From assembly GCA_021014325.1 (NCBI GenBank), contig CM037457.1:11908538-11972537 (forward strand): a DNA stretch of 64,000 nt. The letters are read 5' to 3'. A program made the position numbers and the translations under genes. The stretch is from Plazaster borealis (lineage: Eukaryota; Echinodermata; Asteroidea; Forcipulatida; Labidiasteridae). Of this stretch, positions 32,103 through 42,836 are shown in pieces; the first letter of the stretch is position 1, and every line of letters begins with the position of its first letter. Under the pieces are notes generated by a model. It saw only the letters and a list, made by a program, of their open reading frames with translations, did not search any database and was not told the origin of the DNA.

Positions 32103-32482
32103 TTAAAGGGCGTGCAGAACATTGGTAAGATTGACAATATAAATGTTCACAGGTTTGTACATAACTAAATACAATACATCGTATAAAGATGGGTCATGGT
32201 AGAAAACTTCCCTCAAAATACTTTTGCCTGAACTGCTATAGTTTTTGAGAAACAAGTAAAACAATTGGTTTTGATCCTACAAGACCAAAACTTGATCTTC
32301 TAAAACCTTGAAAACCTACATGTTTTTTTTCTTCTCACTATTATCTTGTAACTTCATTGACCAATCCAGCCTATATTTTCACATTTTTTTTTAATGTCAT
32401 GCACATGTTGCAGGTCACATAAAATGCATACAATGTGGATACTGGTCTAAGACAACTCCCGATGTTGTCCATGTACTTTAAA
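32103..32482 (+). mobile_element. MITE-3-like element
   Basis: It begins TTAAAGGGCGTGCAGAAC and ends CATGTACTTTAAA. The interior shares TAAAGATGG, GAAAACTTCCCTCAAAATA and TAGTTTTTGAGAAACAAGT with MITE-3 (41.2 kb). It also has CTTCATTGACCAATCCAGCC, which resembles MITE-1, so it looks intermediate between families. Confidence 0.6.
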
Positions 32483-32639
32483 AAGCTGAAAGAAATGTTG
32501 TGCAAATCTTGTATAAATTCTATCTTTATTAATATTTGTTTTTCATTAACAATCTTCCTCACAATAAAACCAAGGGATCCTGAAAAGCAGCTTGCACTTG
32601 GACTGAGAGATCTATGCAAAGAGGATGGGGTTCGGTTTC

Positions 32640-32790
32640 AGATGTGGGGGAAAACAATCAGGTAGGGACTGAAAATCCAATCCACTTGCCAGGCTCCGGT
32701 CTGAGGCAGAGTTCAAACCAGAGTCCATTTTGGTGAAAGGCAAGGAAATAAACCATAAACAAAGAGAAGCCAGGTCCATCAAGCACAACA
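32640..32790 (-). mobile_element. SINE-G fragment
   Basis: Minus strand: ACATCTGAAACC-side body, then GTGGATTGGATTTTCAGTCC and a degenerate B box (GAGTTCAAACCAGAG on +). The head is truncated and the tail is missing. The small frames here are translated repeat. Confidence 0.65.
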
Positions 32791-32938
32791 AATATGCTAA
32801 GCACAACAATATTATGCTTACCAGATAAGATTACCAGCCAAAAATGTACCACTTGTGACTGGTATCCAGCTCATTTCTGCTAAGCAGGAAATTGTTAAGC
32901 AATAGTTTCTGCTGAAGCAGCTCTATGAAACTGGACCA
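32780..32938. mobile_element. MITE-4 copy, left end lost
   Basis: It shares TATGCTTACCAGATAAGATT, CTTGTGACTGGTATCCAGC and CAGCTCTATGAAACTGGACC with other copies. It abuts the SINE-G fragment directly, so one inserted into or beside the other. Confidence 0.7.
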
Positions 32939-33107
32939 ATATGTACAAATTTGTTTCATCAAAGTTATGCCATCCATCTCCCCTGAGTGCCAAAAGTATA
33001 ATAGGTAATGACTGGGGCGGGGAATGGGCAACAAGGAGCTGAGATGGTTTCAAGATTGAAATGAATGGCCCAATGACTGGGGGTAACTATGTCCATGCTC
33101 CACAAGC

Positions 33108-33196
33108 AGGATACCGGTGGTGGGTACCGGTGGCTGGTTCCAGTGGTGGGTACCAGTGGTGGGTACCGGTGGTGGGTACCCATGGGGGTACCGGTG
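33108..33196 (+). repeat. 13-bp tandem repeat
   Basis: About six units of GTGGTGGGTACCG with small changes. The minus-strand frames here read repeated PPV/GT(S/H)RYP and are artefacts. Confidence 0.9.
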
Positions 33197-33250
33197 CTAC
33201 AGCGCAGAAATGTAACTGTCCATGACTATTACTATTACATTGCATTATTA

Positions 33251-33419
33251 AGGGAATAAAAGAGTGGCGACGAGTTCTTAAACGGCCGTTTAAAACCGGC
33301 AGGGTCGTGGCCGTGCGATAAAGGCCCGAGCCGAAGGCGAGGGCCTTTATCAGACGGCCACGACCCTGCAAGGTTTAAAACAGCCGTTTAAGAACGAGTC
33401 CCTACTTTTTTATTCCCAT
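33251..33419. mobile_element. Long foldback (near-perfect inverted repeat)
   Basis: The left arm AGGGAATAAAAGAGTGG, ACGAGTTCTTAAACGGC, GGCAGGGTCGTGGCCGT pairs with the right arm ACGGCCACGACCCTGC, AGCCGTTTAAGAACG and TTTTTATTCCC. The centre is a second hairpin, GATAAAGGCCC against GGGCCTTTATC, around GAGCCGAAGGCGAG. Total stem is roughly 75 bp. No coding. Confidence 0.9.
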
Positions 33420-33792
33420 TCATAAATGCCCTTTTGTTAAAAAGCGAAACAAATTACAAGTAGGCCTATAGACAATCTGTGACAATCTGTTTGAATTGTT
33501 TAGCGAATTTTCGAAGTTTGTACATTTCAAAAACTTTTGTAAAATTCTGTTTTGTGCGCGTTGGTTTGTGTGTACGCGCGTGTACAAAAAGATTATGCGC
33601 GGGTATACTAATAGCTATGTACTGCGTTCCGCGTAAGTAAATTGGCGTAAATGAGCGTGCGCGCCCAACATGCGAAGCCAGCCGGTCTTAAACAGCTCCA
33701 GCTGTGTCTTTATCAGCCGTTTAAACACCCCCACGTGACGTGCTCTCCACCAATAGGAAGAGCGAAACTGTCTGGGGGTATTTATGAATAAT
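33419..33792. mobile_element. CG-rich element with ATTCATAAATGCCC ends
   Basis: The left CATTCATAAATGCCC and the right GGGGTATTTATGAATAATC are inverted. The interior (33545-33745) is unusually rich in CG and GCGC, with GTCTTTATCAGCCGTTTAAA echoing the foldback next door. Foldback and this element may be one composite. Confidence 0.55.
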
Positions 33793-34159
33793 CAATGAAG
33801 GAAGAAATAGATTTTCTCAAAGAGTAGTATTCAGGAATGAAATTTGAGACATTTGAGACATGTACATAAACAAGGGATAATTCTCGAGTGCAAGGTATTG
33901 AGTGAAAGGGCTGACCTAAATATGGTTCAGGCTTTTGTAGACTCTTTCCAGGCTGTTTTGTTTAATCAATGAACCTTACTGGATTTCTGAGGGCAAATTG
34001 GAAGACTATCAGGAATACAATACTAATAATGATCTACTGTCAGTTACAAATTGCCAGTGGGCAAAATTTTAATTTTCGATAAAGTTTGTTTAGACATTTT
34101 CCTAATTATGGAAAAATTGGAGAGGAACCATTCAAAACAACATGATATTTTAGAAAATA

Positions 34160-34622
34160 TTATTTTGGTTTTTACCCTTAAACCGATGTGTAATAAATAA
34201 GCACTGAGTCTTGCAGTAACACAATCCAGAGACAGGCAACATGGGAGGGATTCGAACCCACGACCTCTGCATTCTAGAGTAGATGTCGTAATCACTAGGC
34301 CAGCGAGCGTGAAGGTAGAACGATAAAAACAAAAGTGTATTGATTGCTTTTCGAGCTCTTCGGAAAGAAACAAAAACACAGGCAAAAGATGGGATTCGAA
34401 CCCATGACCTCTACATTCTAGAATAGATGTCTTAATCACTAGGCCACCGAGCGTGAAATGTGACACAATTGAAAATAATTACAATACTGTTTACTCAGTC
34501 ATTCCATCGTCCTGCAGTTTAACAAAATCAACAGGCAACATAAGTGGGATTCGAACCCACAACCTTGGAATTCTATGGCACTAAGAGCAGATGAATGAAC
34601 CACTGGACCATGGAGCATGAAA
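34160..34622 (-). mobile_element. Three SINE-C heads in tandem
   Basis: Heads at about 34239-34313, 34381-34457 and 34540-34620, all minus strand. Each has GGGATTCGAACCCA (+ strand) as B box, and a GGCC(A/T)-type A box near the right. The first also carries the tail (TTTTTACCCTTAAACCGATG). The minus frame 34044-34466 is translation of two heads. Confidence 0.8.
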
Positions 34623-35333
34623 TATGACATCAATTAAAGTTTGTCCTCAGGATGGGATGTAACACCATAGGCCCTGTGCACTAGGATAGGAAGTACGTAT
34701 GTAAAAGAACCCAGAACACTTATCATGGAAGAATAGGGGTTTGTTTCTGGTTCATTGCAAACACCCTTGCCGACAAGTTTCCTCAGGCTTCCGAGTTACA
34801 GTGATTTAGTTTGTTTTTGAAGCATCCTTGGTTTGTTTACCAGGAAGATGTAATAATCAAATAATAATAATGATATCCAATTATGTCATGTTTCGAATTT
34901 CGCTCTGAAAAGAGTATCAAATACAAGGATATCTTACACCATTCTAACGTGAGGTTAGAGACTTGTAATTTGTTTTTCCACTTTCATAAGGACTCTATCT
35001 ATTGGAAAATGAGGGCATCACAAAACTGAATTCAACCCCCCCCTTTAAATCAGCTCTCTGATTACACTTCTAATCAAATTAGTCTTGATGATTACAATCC
35101 TGCAGTCTTCTGTTCAAGTTTTATCTAAAGTAATTATTCACTACCTGTATCCTGCTCAGCTGATCCTGCTTCCCTGCCTCTATAAATAACCTGTCCCAAT
35201 TCAGAATCAGACAAAATATCAACGATCACTTTTCTACTTCTTGATTTTCTCTTCTTCTATCTTCTTCTATCCCCTCCAGGAATTGAGATTTAACACTGGA
35301 CTGCAGGCCCAAGGCCAAGTAAACTTATGACCT
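34623..35333. other. No gene recognised
   Basis: 34650-34745 retains weak SINE-L-like words (GGATGGGATGTAACACCATA, TAAAAGAACCCAGAACACTT). The rest is unassigned; a pyrimidine-rich patch at 35225-35280 was examined as an acceptor but no exon follows. Confidence 0.4.
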
Positions 35334-35575
35334 GGGCCCAATTTCATAGAGCTGCTAAGCACAACAATTTGCTTAGCATGAAATTTTTTCCTTGATAAAA
35401 ACAGGATTGCCAACCAAAATTCCATGTGATTTTCAGGATAAGCAAACAACAGCTGAATACCAGTAACAAGCAATATGCAACACATGGAAATTCAGTTGGT
35501 AATCCTGTTTTTATCAAGGAAGAAATTTCATGCTAAGCAAATTGTTGTGCTTAGCAGCTCTATGAAATTGGGCCC
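35334..35575. mobile_element. MITE-4, long palindromic form
   Basis: It starts GGGCCCAATTTCATAGAGC and ends GCTCTATGAAATTGGGCCC, both perfect. Arms of about 90 bp (GCTAAGCACAACAATTTGC, CTTGATAAAAACAGGATT) are mirrored on the right. The loop carries TTTTCAGGATAAGCAAACAA. The same form, with the loop reversed, is at 42511-42749. Confidence 0.92.
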
Positions 35576-35993
35576 TCAAAAGTCTGGTGGTTTGTGTTTT
35601 TGAATAATAATACCTCACCTCATCTTTAATTTTAAAACTTATGTTCAAATGTTGACTTTGAGTCCAATAAATATCTTTAAATTCTATTGAGTATGTAAGT
35701 TTTACCGATAAGACAAATGAGATAAATCTTCTCTTAGTGCTTGTTCAGTTTAATTGTGACACTGTGTCGACAGACTTTTTTCTCATTTTGATTCTGGTCT
35801 TGTTACAAATTCTCTGGTCCAGCAAAGGTTTTGAGCTACAAGCCCTGCAGTCTTGTGGATTTTTTCACAAAATTTGAGCTCTGCACTCCCTCCCTTTTAG
35901 CCCCCACAAAAATTATATTTAAGCTAAATCTATTTTAGTTAAGCAACATTATTATGCTGAGAAGCTTTTTGATACTTCAAATTTGAATGTTCA

Positions 35994-36364
35994 CTTAAAG
36001 GAACTGTACACGTTTGGTAATTACTCAAAATATATATTAGCATAAAAACTTACTTGGTAACGAGCAACGGAGAGCTGTTGATAGTATAAAACATTGTGAG
36101 AAACGACTCCCTCTGAAGTAACGTAGTTTTTGAGAAAGAGGTAATTTCTCACTAAAATAATAAAAGACTTCTTGCAAGAAGCCTTTTATTCCTATCACAC
36201 AAATTTGTACAACAAGGGTGTTTTTTCTTTCATCATTTTCTTACAACTTCAATGACCAATTGAGCCCAAATTTTCACAGGCTTGTTATTTTATGCATATA
36301 TTGGGAAACACCAAGTGAGAATACTGGTCTTTGACAATTACCAAACGTGTTCAGTGCCTTTAAA
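35994..36364 (+). mobile_element. MITE-1 copy, full-length
   Basis: It starts CTTAAAGGAACTGTACACG and ends GTTCAGTGCCTTTAAA. The inner hairpin is AAGACTTCTTGCAAGAAGCC. It aligns throughout with 9066-9438. Confidence 0.88.
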
Positions 36365-37904
36365 TAAAATAAAAAGTTGGAAGAGACAGACGGACAAGAC
36401 ATCTTTAGTATCAAACATTGAATATCATGACCATGAATGTACCAGACTATAGATTTCTCCAATTGGGTTTCCGTGTTTTTAGAGCACACTTTCCAAGTAT
36501 GTAGAGCAGGCTGAGTTTCTGTGCATGCATTTTTCAATTTGGGCACAAGGATGACAGATGCAAGTTTGATTTGAATAATGTATGGTACAATGACTTGCTT
36601 TATCACAAGTTATTGCGCAAATCTGAATTCCTCAGACTATAGAGACAGATGCTATGTCAAATGGTTTGGGGGCAAGCTTTTGTATAGCAACCTCCAGATG
36701 AGGAAACTCCTGGTGCCATTGTGCCACACACATTCATTCAAAGTTGTGTCTGGGTGATCGTCATCTCTTATGTATACATTTTCTTGATAGAGAAACAACA
36801 AATTCCGGTGGTTCAAACAGAATCTTTGATCTCTTGGATTTGTTAAGTCATGGTTTCTTTGTGGCAGCGGTACTCTCACAGAAAAATGATTCTGGCAATT
36901 CCGAGAAAATTATCCGATTGGGGGAGTAAGATCCCCGGCGTTAACTAGTTTACTATGGTTTTGTAAAATTGTTTGTATTATACTACCATGGTATCTCTTC
37001 CGATATGTGAACCTTATGACTTGTTATTTCCGTTTTAGTACAACCACCGCCACTTTAACACATTTGTTTTAAGTCAGAAGTGGTGATAGGTATATTTGAT
37101 TAAAACTAGTGCATAGGAATGAACTCTTCCCGAAAGAAACCTAAGGACAAATTATCCATTTAAAGGGAATGTTCAACTCCTAAAGTTCACTCTAGTTCGC
37201 TTATCTCAGTTGAAATAAATAAACCACAAACATAACCCGAGCCAGTACAATTTGTACCACTCTCGTAAAGCGTGTGTGGATTTTGGTTAAATTATTTTCA
37301 AAGTTTGTGCTTGTGTGGGCATTTTCCTGCTCTGTTTTCCAATAATTTACCTAAACCACTATTTGCAAAGACAACCCCATCAGTATTGATTCCTAGAATA
37401 TCTTCAATGTCTCCCCTTTCCCCACTTGTCATTTTTTAAAATTAATGTTTGTCCACAACACCTGATCTGGCCTGCCATAAAGTCAAGCCAACAATTTTAG
37501 CTTTTCTGGCCCCTGCCACGATTTAGCAGTATAAGCCTACAAAATCCCTTGGCCGCCTTTTGACAAATCTTCCCATTATTAGAGCAAACAATCCCTGCTA
37601 AGTTTTCTACGTATCCAGAGATGATCCTAGGACCACTAAAGAGCATGAACAGTGACTAATGGTCCGAACAGAATGAAATTCTCATGAGGTTTACACTATA
37701 CACCTTTCTGACATTACTAAACTCTGAAGATGTCAGACTACTGACCAGAAAAAAGACAGGAAAAGTTCACCTAACCCTTCAACAGTAAGCTCAATGTTTC
37801 TTGAGGGAGAAAAAAAGGTACAGAATCTATAGGCAAAGTTGCTGTTACTTGTAATGCCTAATAACTTTTATTCAAGATTTGGAACACAAACCAACACAAC
37901 TACT
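36365..37904. other. No gene recognised
   Basis: 36565-36690 (TTGAATAATGTATGGTACAA, CTGAATTCCTCAGACTA) matches sequence flanking element T at 1560 and 2185, so it is a remnant of that repeat. The remainder has no recognised exon, RNA gene or repeat. Confidence 0.45.
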
Positions 37905-38036
37905 GGGGTGACTGCTCTATATTCCGACACCCCTGCATTCTGACACCATAGGGTTAGGGTTAGGGTTAGGAATAGGAAAATACACCAGGGTTGTCGGAAC
38001 ATAGGGGTGTCGGAAAATAGGGGTGTAACCACTACT
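37905..38036. mobile_element. Small foldback with GGGGTGTCGGAA repeats and TTAGGG trimer
   Basis: TATTCCGACACCCCT on the left is the inverse of AGGGGTGTCGGAAAATA on the right. GGTGTCGGAA-type words occur in several copies. Between the arms lies GGGTTAGGGTTAGGGTTAGG (about 37951-37970), three copies of the metazoan telomere hexamer. Confidence 0.7.
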
Positions 38037-38065
38037 GGGACTGTAGATGGAAGGTGGAAGCCCAC

Positions 38066-38432
38066 TCTTTGAATCAAATGAGATATCTATTGCCAGTGGT
38101 GTATAATCTTTGTAAGATGTTACAGAAGCGGTTGTTGATAAACAATAACCAGTGGGCTTAACTCTTACTGAGTCAAGATATGGTACAGCAGTGGTTACTG
38201 TTGGCGTAGCTGCTGCTAGAAGTGAATGTAGCTGCTGCTAGAAATGAATGTTGGTAAACAATTTCTAGTGCGCTTACTCTTTTTGAATCAAGATAATGTG
38301 CAACAGTGGTTACTGTTGGCTTAGCTACTGATAGTCCTTTGCGTTCTCTTCATAAACCAAGATGTTACAGAAGCAGTAATGTTGGTAAACAGCAAAACCT
38401 ATGCTCACTTTTTCTGAATCAAGATAAGGTAC
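38066..38432 (-). repeat. Tandem array, CTTGATTCA family (array 4), inverted
   Basis: About four to five units. Cores read CACTCTTTGAATCAAA, TCTTACTGAGTCAAGATA, CTCTTTTTGAATCAAGATAA and TTTTTCTGAATCAAGATAAG. Between cores: GGTACAACAGTGGTTACTG and TTGGCGTAGCTGCTG. Orientation opposite to arrays 1 and 2. Confidence 0.8.
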
Positions 38433-38733
38433 AACAATAGTGTGTTGTGTGGCCACTTGCATGCTTAACATGGAACGCACCTCCGCACAATGCACATCTA
38501 CCATATCCACCATTTTGGGAGCCAATTCCTTTCTGTACATTTTGACTCCCAAAGGTGGAAAGGATCTGTGCGTGTAAGTGCGCTGCGCTTTGGGCATGGG
38601 GTCAATAGTTTTGAAAATTGCCACTCCAAGTCAAGAAGATTCGGAAAAGGCAATGTTTTTCAAACTGTGACTAACAGATGGTTTACAATATTGACAAAAC
38701 TGTAGCTAGTAGAAAGGTGGCTATGTTTGAATC

Positions 38734-39127
38734 TTTAAGGGATTGTATACGTTTGGTAATTGGAACCCACTGTTTGTTTCAATCCTATATAGTTGTAGAT
38801 ATATACAATAAAACTAACCTGTGAAAATTTCATTTCAAAAGGTGATAGCGTTTTTGAGATATTGCCAAAAATCTGGAACGGTTATGTCCCAAAGGAAGAA
38901 TAACCTGCAATTGGAATACACAATCTACGAAACGTAACTGCAGTATCCCTTCTCAGATTAAATTTTTTGTGAGATAAAAAAGGATATAATTCTATAACCG
39001 CAGTGCTTCAAAGTGAACAGTTTCTCAAAATGCATTATTCTATCCAAAGCTGCTGTACTTCTTACCAAATAAGTTTTTATTGCCATTAATTTTCAGAGTC
39101 ATTACCAAACGTATACAGACCCTTTAA
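38734..39127 (+). mobile_element. MITE-2 copy
   Basis: It starts TTTAAGGGATTGTATACG and ends CGTATACAGACCCTTTAA. The interior aligns with 30297-30655, but is longer by about 35 bases around TCTCAGATTAAATTTTTTGT. Confidence 0.8.
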
Positions 39128-39913
39128 CAGCTGAATGTGTCGCTTTCCTCAAACAATGATTCAGATTTTAATCTTTAACATAGCTTTGTTTTTTAGCAAA
39201 TGCAAGGTATACATACCTCCAAGCATTCTGCTTCTCAAAAAACAACAACAACAACAACAACAACTTGGAGATCAATGACTGATCAGTCACATAACTGCAG
39301 AAATTATAATAAAAAATCCTTTAAATTATTCATCTGATTGAACAGACAGCCATGGGGATAGTAACATGAGAAGTGGTCCCCAAGGCAAAAAACAGACTTA
39401 GGAGTTTTACAAAGAAACATGCAAAGCATTCCAAAATAAATCATCATTCTTATAAGTGACAACTATCAACTATTTGATGTTTACTTCAACATGAACGCAG
39501 ACTCTTTTTTCCCCAGAAATCCAAGAAAAAACTGGGCGAAACTTGTGATGAATTCTGAACAAAACAATCTACTAGCTGTGAACGTAATTATTATCGCATG
39601 GCCTTAAAACGTGGATTTGTAAACCCTCCAGAAACGTAAGCGATGAGACTTCTAAATTCTAGAAAGGAAACTTTGATATTCAATAGCAGTTGGATCGTAA
39701 CTTTTGTTTATAATTATATCGCCATGGTGATCCATATACAGCATTTGCATAAAAGAATCAGTATGGAATGAAAGAATAATTACACATGTTATGCATGCAA
39801 CTGCAGATTGTCAACAAAAAAGAGGAACGTGCCAGGCACAACAAGACTTTGTACTGTGTTTTTCAAAATTTCAATTGCACAGCTGTGAAGCCAAATTTGG
39901 GGCAATCGGCCGA
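39128..39913. other. No gene recognised; (AAC)n tract
   Basis: An (AAC)n microsatellite of about nine units lies at 39237-39263. No exon or RNA gene recognised. Confidence 0.45.
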
Positions 39914-40033
39914 GTCTAATTCCATGGCGTTGCTTACCACAGAATTCTTAGCTAATGGCATCCTGTAAAGCACAGGATTCTATGGGCTATTAGCACAGAA
40001 TTCTGCGCTTAGCAGAACCATGAAATTGGTCCC
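39914..40033. mobile_element. MITE-5 copy, left end eroded
   Basis: TCTAATTCCATGGCGTTGC and AGCAGAACCATGAAATTGGT are the ends. Arms with TTACCACAGAATTCTTAGC and GCACAGAATTCTGCGC match the family. Confidence 0.65.
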
Positions 40034-40071
40034 TGATCAGCTGAAAAGTTGCATGCCTGATATATTGACCT

Positions 40072-40263
40072 GGGCCCAATTTCATAGAGCTGCTTAAGCA
40101 CAAAAACTAGCTAAGCACAACAAAATTATGCTTACCAGAATGAGGTTACCGGCCAAACTACCATGTCACATGCACAACCTGTGAATGGTATCCTGCTCAT
40201 TTCTGCTTAGCAAAAAAAAAGCAAGCAATATTTTCTGCTTAAGCACCTCTATGAAATTGGGCC
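40072..40263. mobile_element. MITE-4, full-length short form
   Basis: Ends GGGCCCAATTTCATAGAGC and CACCTCTATGAAATTGGGCC. The interior has CTAGCTAAGCACAACAAAAT, GAGGTTACCGGCC and GGTATCCTGCTCATTTCTGC. It serves as the uninterrupted reference for the copy at 28785. Confidence 0.9.
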
Positions 40264-40265
40264 TC

Positions 40266-40548
40266 AGGGTCAATTTCATAGCGCTGCTTAGCGGTAAGCG
40301 AATTTTCTTGCTAACTACAGCAGAAAAATTTGCTTAAGCGCAAGCGTATTTCACAGGCTACGAGAAAATTAGGCAGCCAGCTTGCGCATTCACGATGGAT
40401 TTGCATTGTTACGTCATTCATTTTCATACAGTAAGCACCGAAAGGTTAGCATGCCTTTTTGTGTGCTTACGGTTAGCAGTTTTATGAAATGGAAACTCGC
40501 GCAGTAAGCACAAAATCGGCCGTTAAGAAGCTCTATGAAATTGGGCCC
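40266..40548. mobile_element. MITE-4/5 related element, adjoining
   Basis: It starts GGGTCAATTTCATAGCGCTG two bases after the previous element and ends GAAGCTCTATGAAATTGGGC. The interior (GCTTGCGCATTCACGATGG, GTTACGTCATTCATTTTC) is unlike either family. It is a third subfamily with the same termini. Confidence 0.75.
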
Positions 40549-40694
40549 AGAGTGCAGATTCACTGTTTCTATTATTAGGCTTCCCTTCCTGAACCCTTCC
40601 TGAGCGCAGGTGTATTTGTGTCATGTGCGTGTCTGATGAATGGTTTAAGAACATTCTCACTCAAGTATTTCTGCATGTGTGTTAAAAATCAAAC

Positions 40695-40845
40695 ATGTGT
40701 GTGTGTATAATGGTGACTTTGCTTATATCTCATAATTATGACTTGGCATAAATCATAATTATGACTTAGCATAAATCATAATTACGACTCGTACTAAGTC
40801 AAAATTATGACTGCATTTTCTTTCTCTCTCAATATCCCTTTAACG
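40695..40845. repeat. CATAATTATGACTT short tandem repeat
   Basis: Four imperfect units with CATAATTATGACTT-like cores, first two about 29 bp apart, lie at 40730-40812. They are followed by TTTCTTTCTCTCTCAATA and CCCTTTAA. The inverse of that end plus CTCATAATTATGA recurs at 44327-44375, so it is probably the end of a mobile element. Confidence 0.6.
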
Positions 40846-41227
40846 CTTCCGCATATGGCATCTACATGTACATTCCATACATTCATCATTAAATACAGTA
40901 GCTATGTATAACTTTAAACCATACTTTGAGGATTATTGTAATCTGAATGATAATGCTTGTTTACATAGAGTGCAGTCAACCCAGCATCATTAAGCACAAA
41001 GATTGATTGCTGATGAAGTGAACAATCAAGCCCCGCTGATTTCCTGTTGTTAACGCAGTGACATTCATGGTTGTAAATAATACTGGATATTGATACAGTG
41101 CTCTGTAACAAGCTTTTCAACATCCTCAATGTCTTATGACAGGTAGGAGGAAAGGAGGATGAAGAATGAGACCATTGATATGACGTCTTGAAATGTGCAG
41201 CCACACATAATAGGGCAGACTTCTTCT
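40846..41227. other. No gene recognised
   Basis: The minus frame 40914-41267 shows no domain I recognise and no splice context. No gene called. Confidence 0.35.
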
Positions 41228-41637
41228 TAAAAGGGTTTTGGTACTTGTTGACCAACACAAAACACAATGTCCACAGATTTACATTAAACTTACACGGTTT
41301 GAAGATAAAGATGGTAAAAAGCTTCCCTTAAAATATTACTTGCTGAGGTGCTGTAGTTTTTGCGAAATGAGTAAAACAATGTCACAAAAATAATTTTCAT
41401 CTCAGAAGATGAAAATTATTTTAGCATGTACAACGTATTTACCAGTACTGGTAGTTACCGACTCACCTGAAAACATTGCTCTGTGATTTTCACTTTTTTT
41501 CTCAAAAACTTGACGGCTAATGAAGCTGAAACTTCTACAGGTAAATTATATTACATACATCTTCATTCACAGTGAGTAGGGATTCAGGTCATGGCCAAAA
41601 ATTTGATCTACAAAAGGTACCCAAAAAATATTTAAAT
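41228..41637 (+). mobile_element. MITE-3, about 400 bp
   Basis: It starts TTAAAAGGGTTTTGGTAC and ends CAAAAGGTACCCAAAAAAT, inverted termini. The centre has a hairpin, AATAATTTTCATCTC against AGATGAAAATTATT. It aligns in reverse orientation with 45154-45554. Confidence 0.85.
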
Positions 41638-42239
41638 TAAAACTTATCTTAAAATCTGCACTTACTTTGTCAAATTTTTGCAAAAAAAATAAAAGCTCAG
41701 TTTCTTAATTCTTAGTGATGAACGAAAAGTTATGGCATATTTCGGGATGATGTTTTGTCATGTTTATAATATGTTAGTTAGAGTTGCAATAGTCTTTTGG
41801 TGTGTATGTACGTTGTTTGTCTGTCTTGAACAAAAGCTTTTGCTTCACCCTAGGCCTAAATGTTGCCCTGTTATGCGATTATTTATTTAACTTCCGTGTA
41901 AATTGGTTTGCCATTATATATTTATTATCTTGTACTTTAACTCTAACGATGTACCCATGTAATTAAATGGCAACATTGAAATAAATGTTAATGTAATAAT
42001 ATTGTCACCGTTTCTTACTCCAAGTGATGAACTAGCCCCACAGCCAGAAATACATGTTGTTGGGGTTTTGTTTGATAAGGAAATCATGTGTGAAGTTGCA
42101 CTATTTCTCCAACTATTGTTTAGGAGACTGCTTACTTTTGATCTTCTTGTAGAGTTTACAATGAAAATAAAGCTGAATTCTTCACTCATACAGAACTGTC
42201 CGCATTTGTTCAATCTTGCAACTGTTTTCCTACTTCCTT
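41638..42239. other. Unassigned; possible LINE 3' UTR
   Basis: 41930-41985 (TAATTAAATGGCAACATTGA, AATAAATG) has the look of the 3' end of an L2/CR1-type LINE, but no tail repeat closes it. The frame 42002-42307 reads VVGVLFDKE, which faintly recalls a reverse-transcriptase block, too little to call. Confidence 0.3.
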
Positions 42240-42395
42240 GTTCATCCCTTGCTTTTTCGAAGCGCTTTCTGCCCCTCTCTCTCTCTCTCTTCATTTCCTT
42301 CCACTAAACTGCTTCTGTTACACCAGTATACATGTTTATGTGTGTTTTGTTGTCATTTAGCCTTTGAGAAAGACTCCGCTAGGGTCGAAACATCA

Positions 42396-42516
42396 GGGCC
42401 CAATTTCATGGCTCTGCTTACCGCGGAATTCTGCGCTTACGTATCATAGAATTATGCGTTACAAGGGCTCCGTAAGCGCAGAAATCTGCGGTAAGCCGAG
42501 CCATGAAATTGGGCCC
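42396..42516. mobile_element. MITE-5, full-length
   Basis: Perfect ends GGGCCCAATTTCATGGCTC and GAGCCATGAAATTGGGCCC. Arms CTTACCGCGGAATTCTGCGC and GCGCAGAAATCTGCGGTAAG are mirrored. It is the best copy of the family. Confidence 0.92.
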
Positions 42517-42749
42517 AGCATAGAGCTGCTAAGCACAACAATTTGCTTAGCATGAAATTTCTTCCTTGATAAAAACAGGATTACCAACCAGATTTCCATG
42601 TGTTGAATATTGCTTGTTACTGGTATTCAGCTGTTGTTTGCTTATCCTGAAAATCATGTGGAAATTTGGTTGGTAATCCTGTTTTTATCAAGGAAGAAAT
42701 TTCATGCTAAGCAAATTGTTGTGCTTAGCAGCTCTATGAAATTGGGCCC
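42511..42749. mobile_element. MITE-4, long palindromic form, joined to MITE-5
   Basis: It begins in the shared GGGCCCA, then lacks ATTTCA and continues GCATAGAGCTGCTAAGCAC. It ends GCTCTATGAAATTGGGCCC. The loop is the inverse of the loop at 35334-35575. Confidence 0.9.
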
Positions 42750-42836
42750 AGGTCATTAAATATTTGTTTGCATTTATACCAGAGGTCATTTTGGTTGGTA
42801 AGCATTGTGCAACTGTTATTTCTATTTTCTGTGCTA

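Larger units (their letters stand above)
42240..42836 (+). mobile_element. Element T, plus copy, host of nested MITEs
   Basis: The left part (42240-42395) has CTCTCTCTCT, CTGCTTCTGTTACACC, TTTAGCCTTTGAGAAAGAC and GCTAGGGTCGAAACATCAG. The right part (42750-42836) resumes with GGTCATTAAATATTTG, GCATTTATACCAGAGGTC and TTGGTTGGTAAGC, in the order of 2100-2165. The 350 bases between are MITE-5 and MITE-4. Confidence 0.75.

Noticed and set aside
34044..34466. 140-codon minus frame with repeated LECRGxGFES words
   Set aside because: The words come from two tRNA-like heads of SINE-C; not a protein repeat.
42002..42307. Frame with VVGVLFDKE resembling a reverse-transcriptase segment
   Set aside because: Only one short block fits and the following sequence does not; the right half is the CT-rich part of element T.
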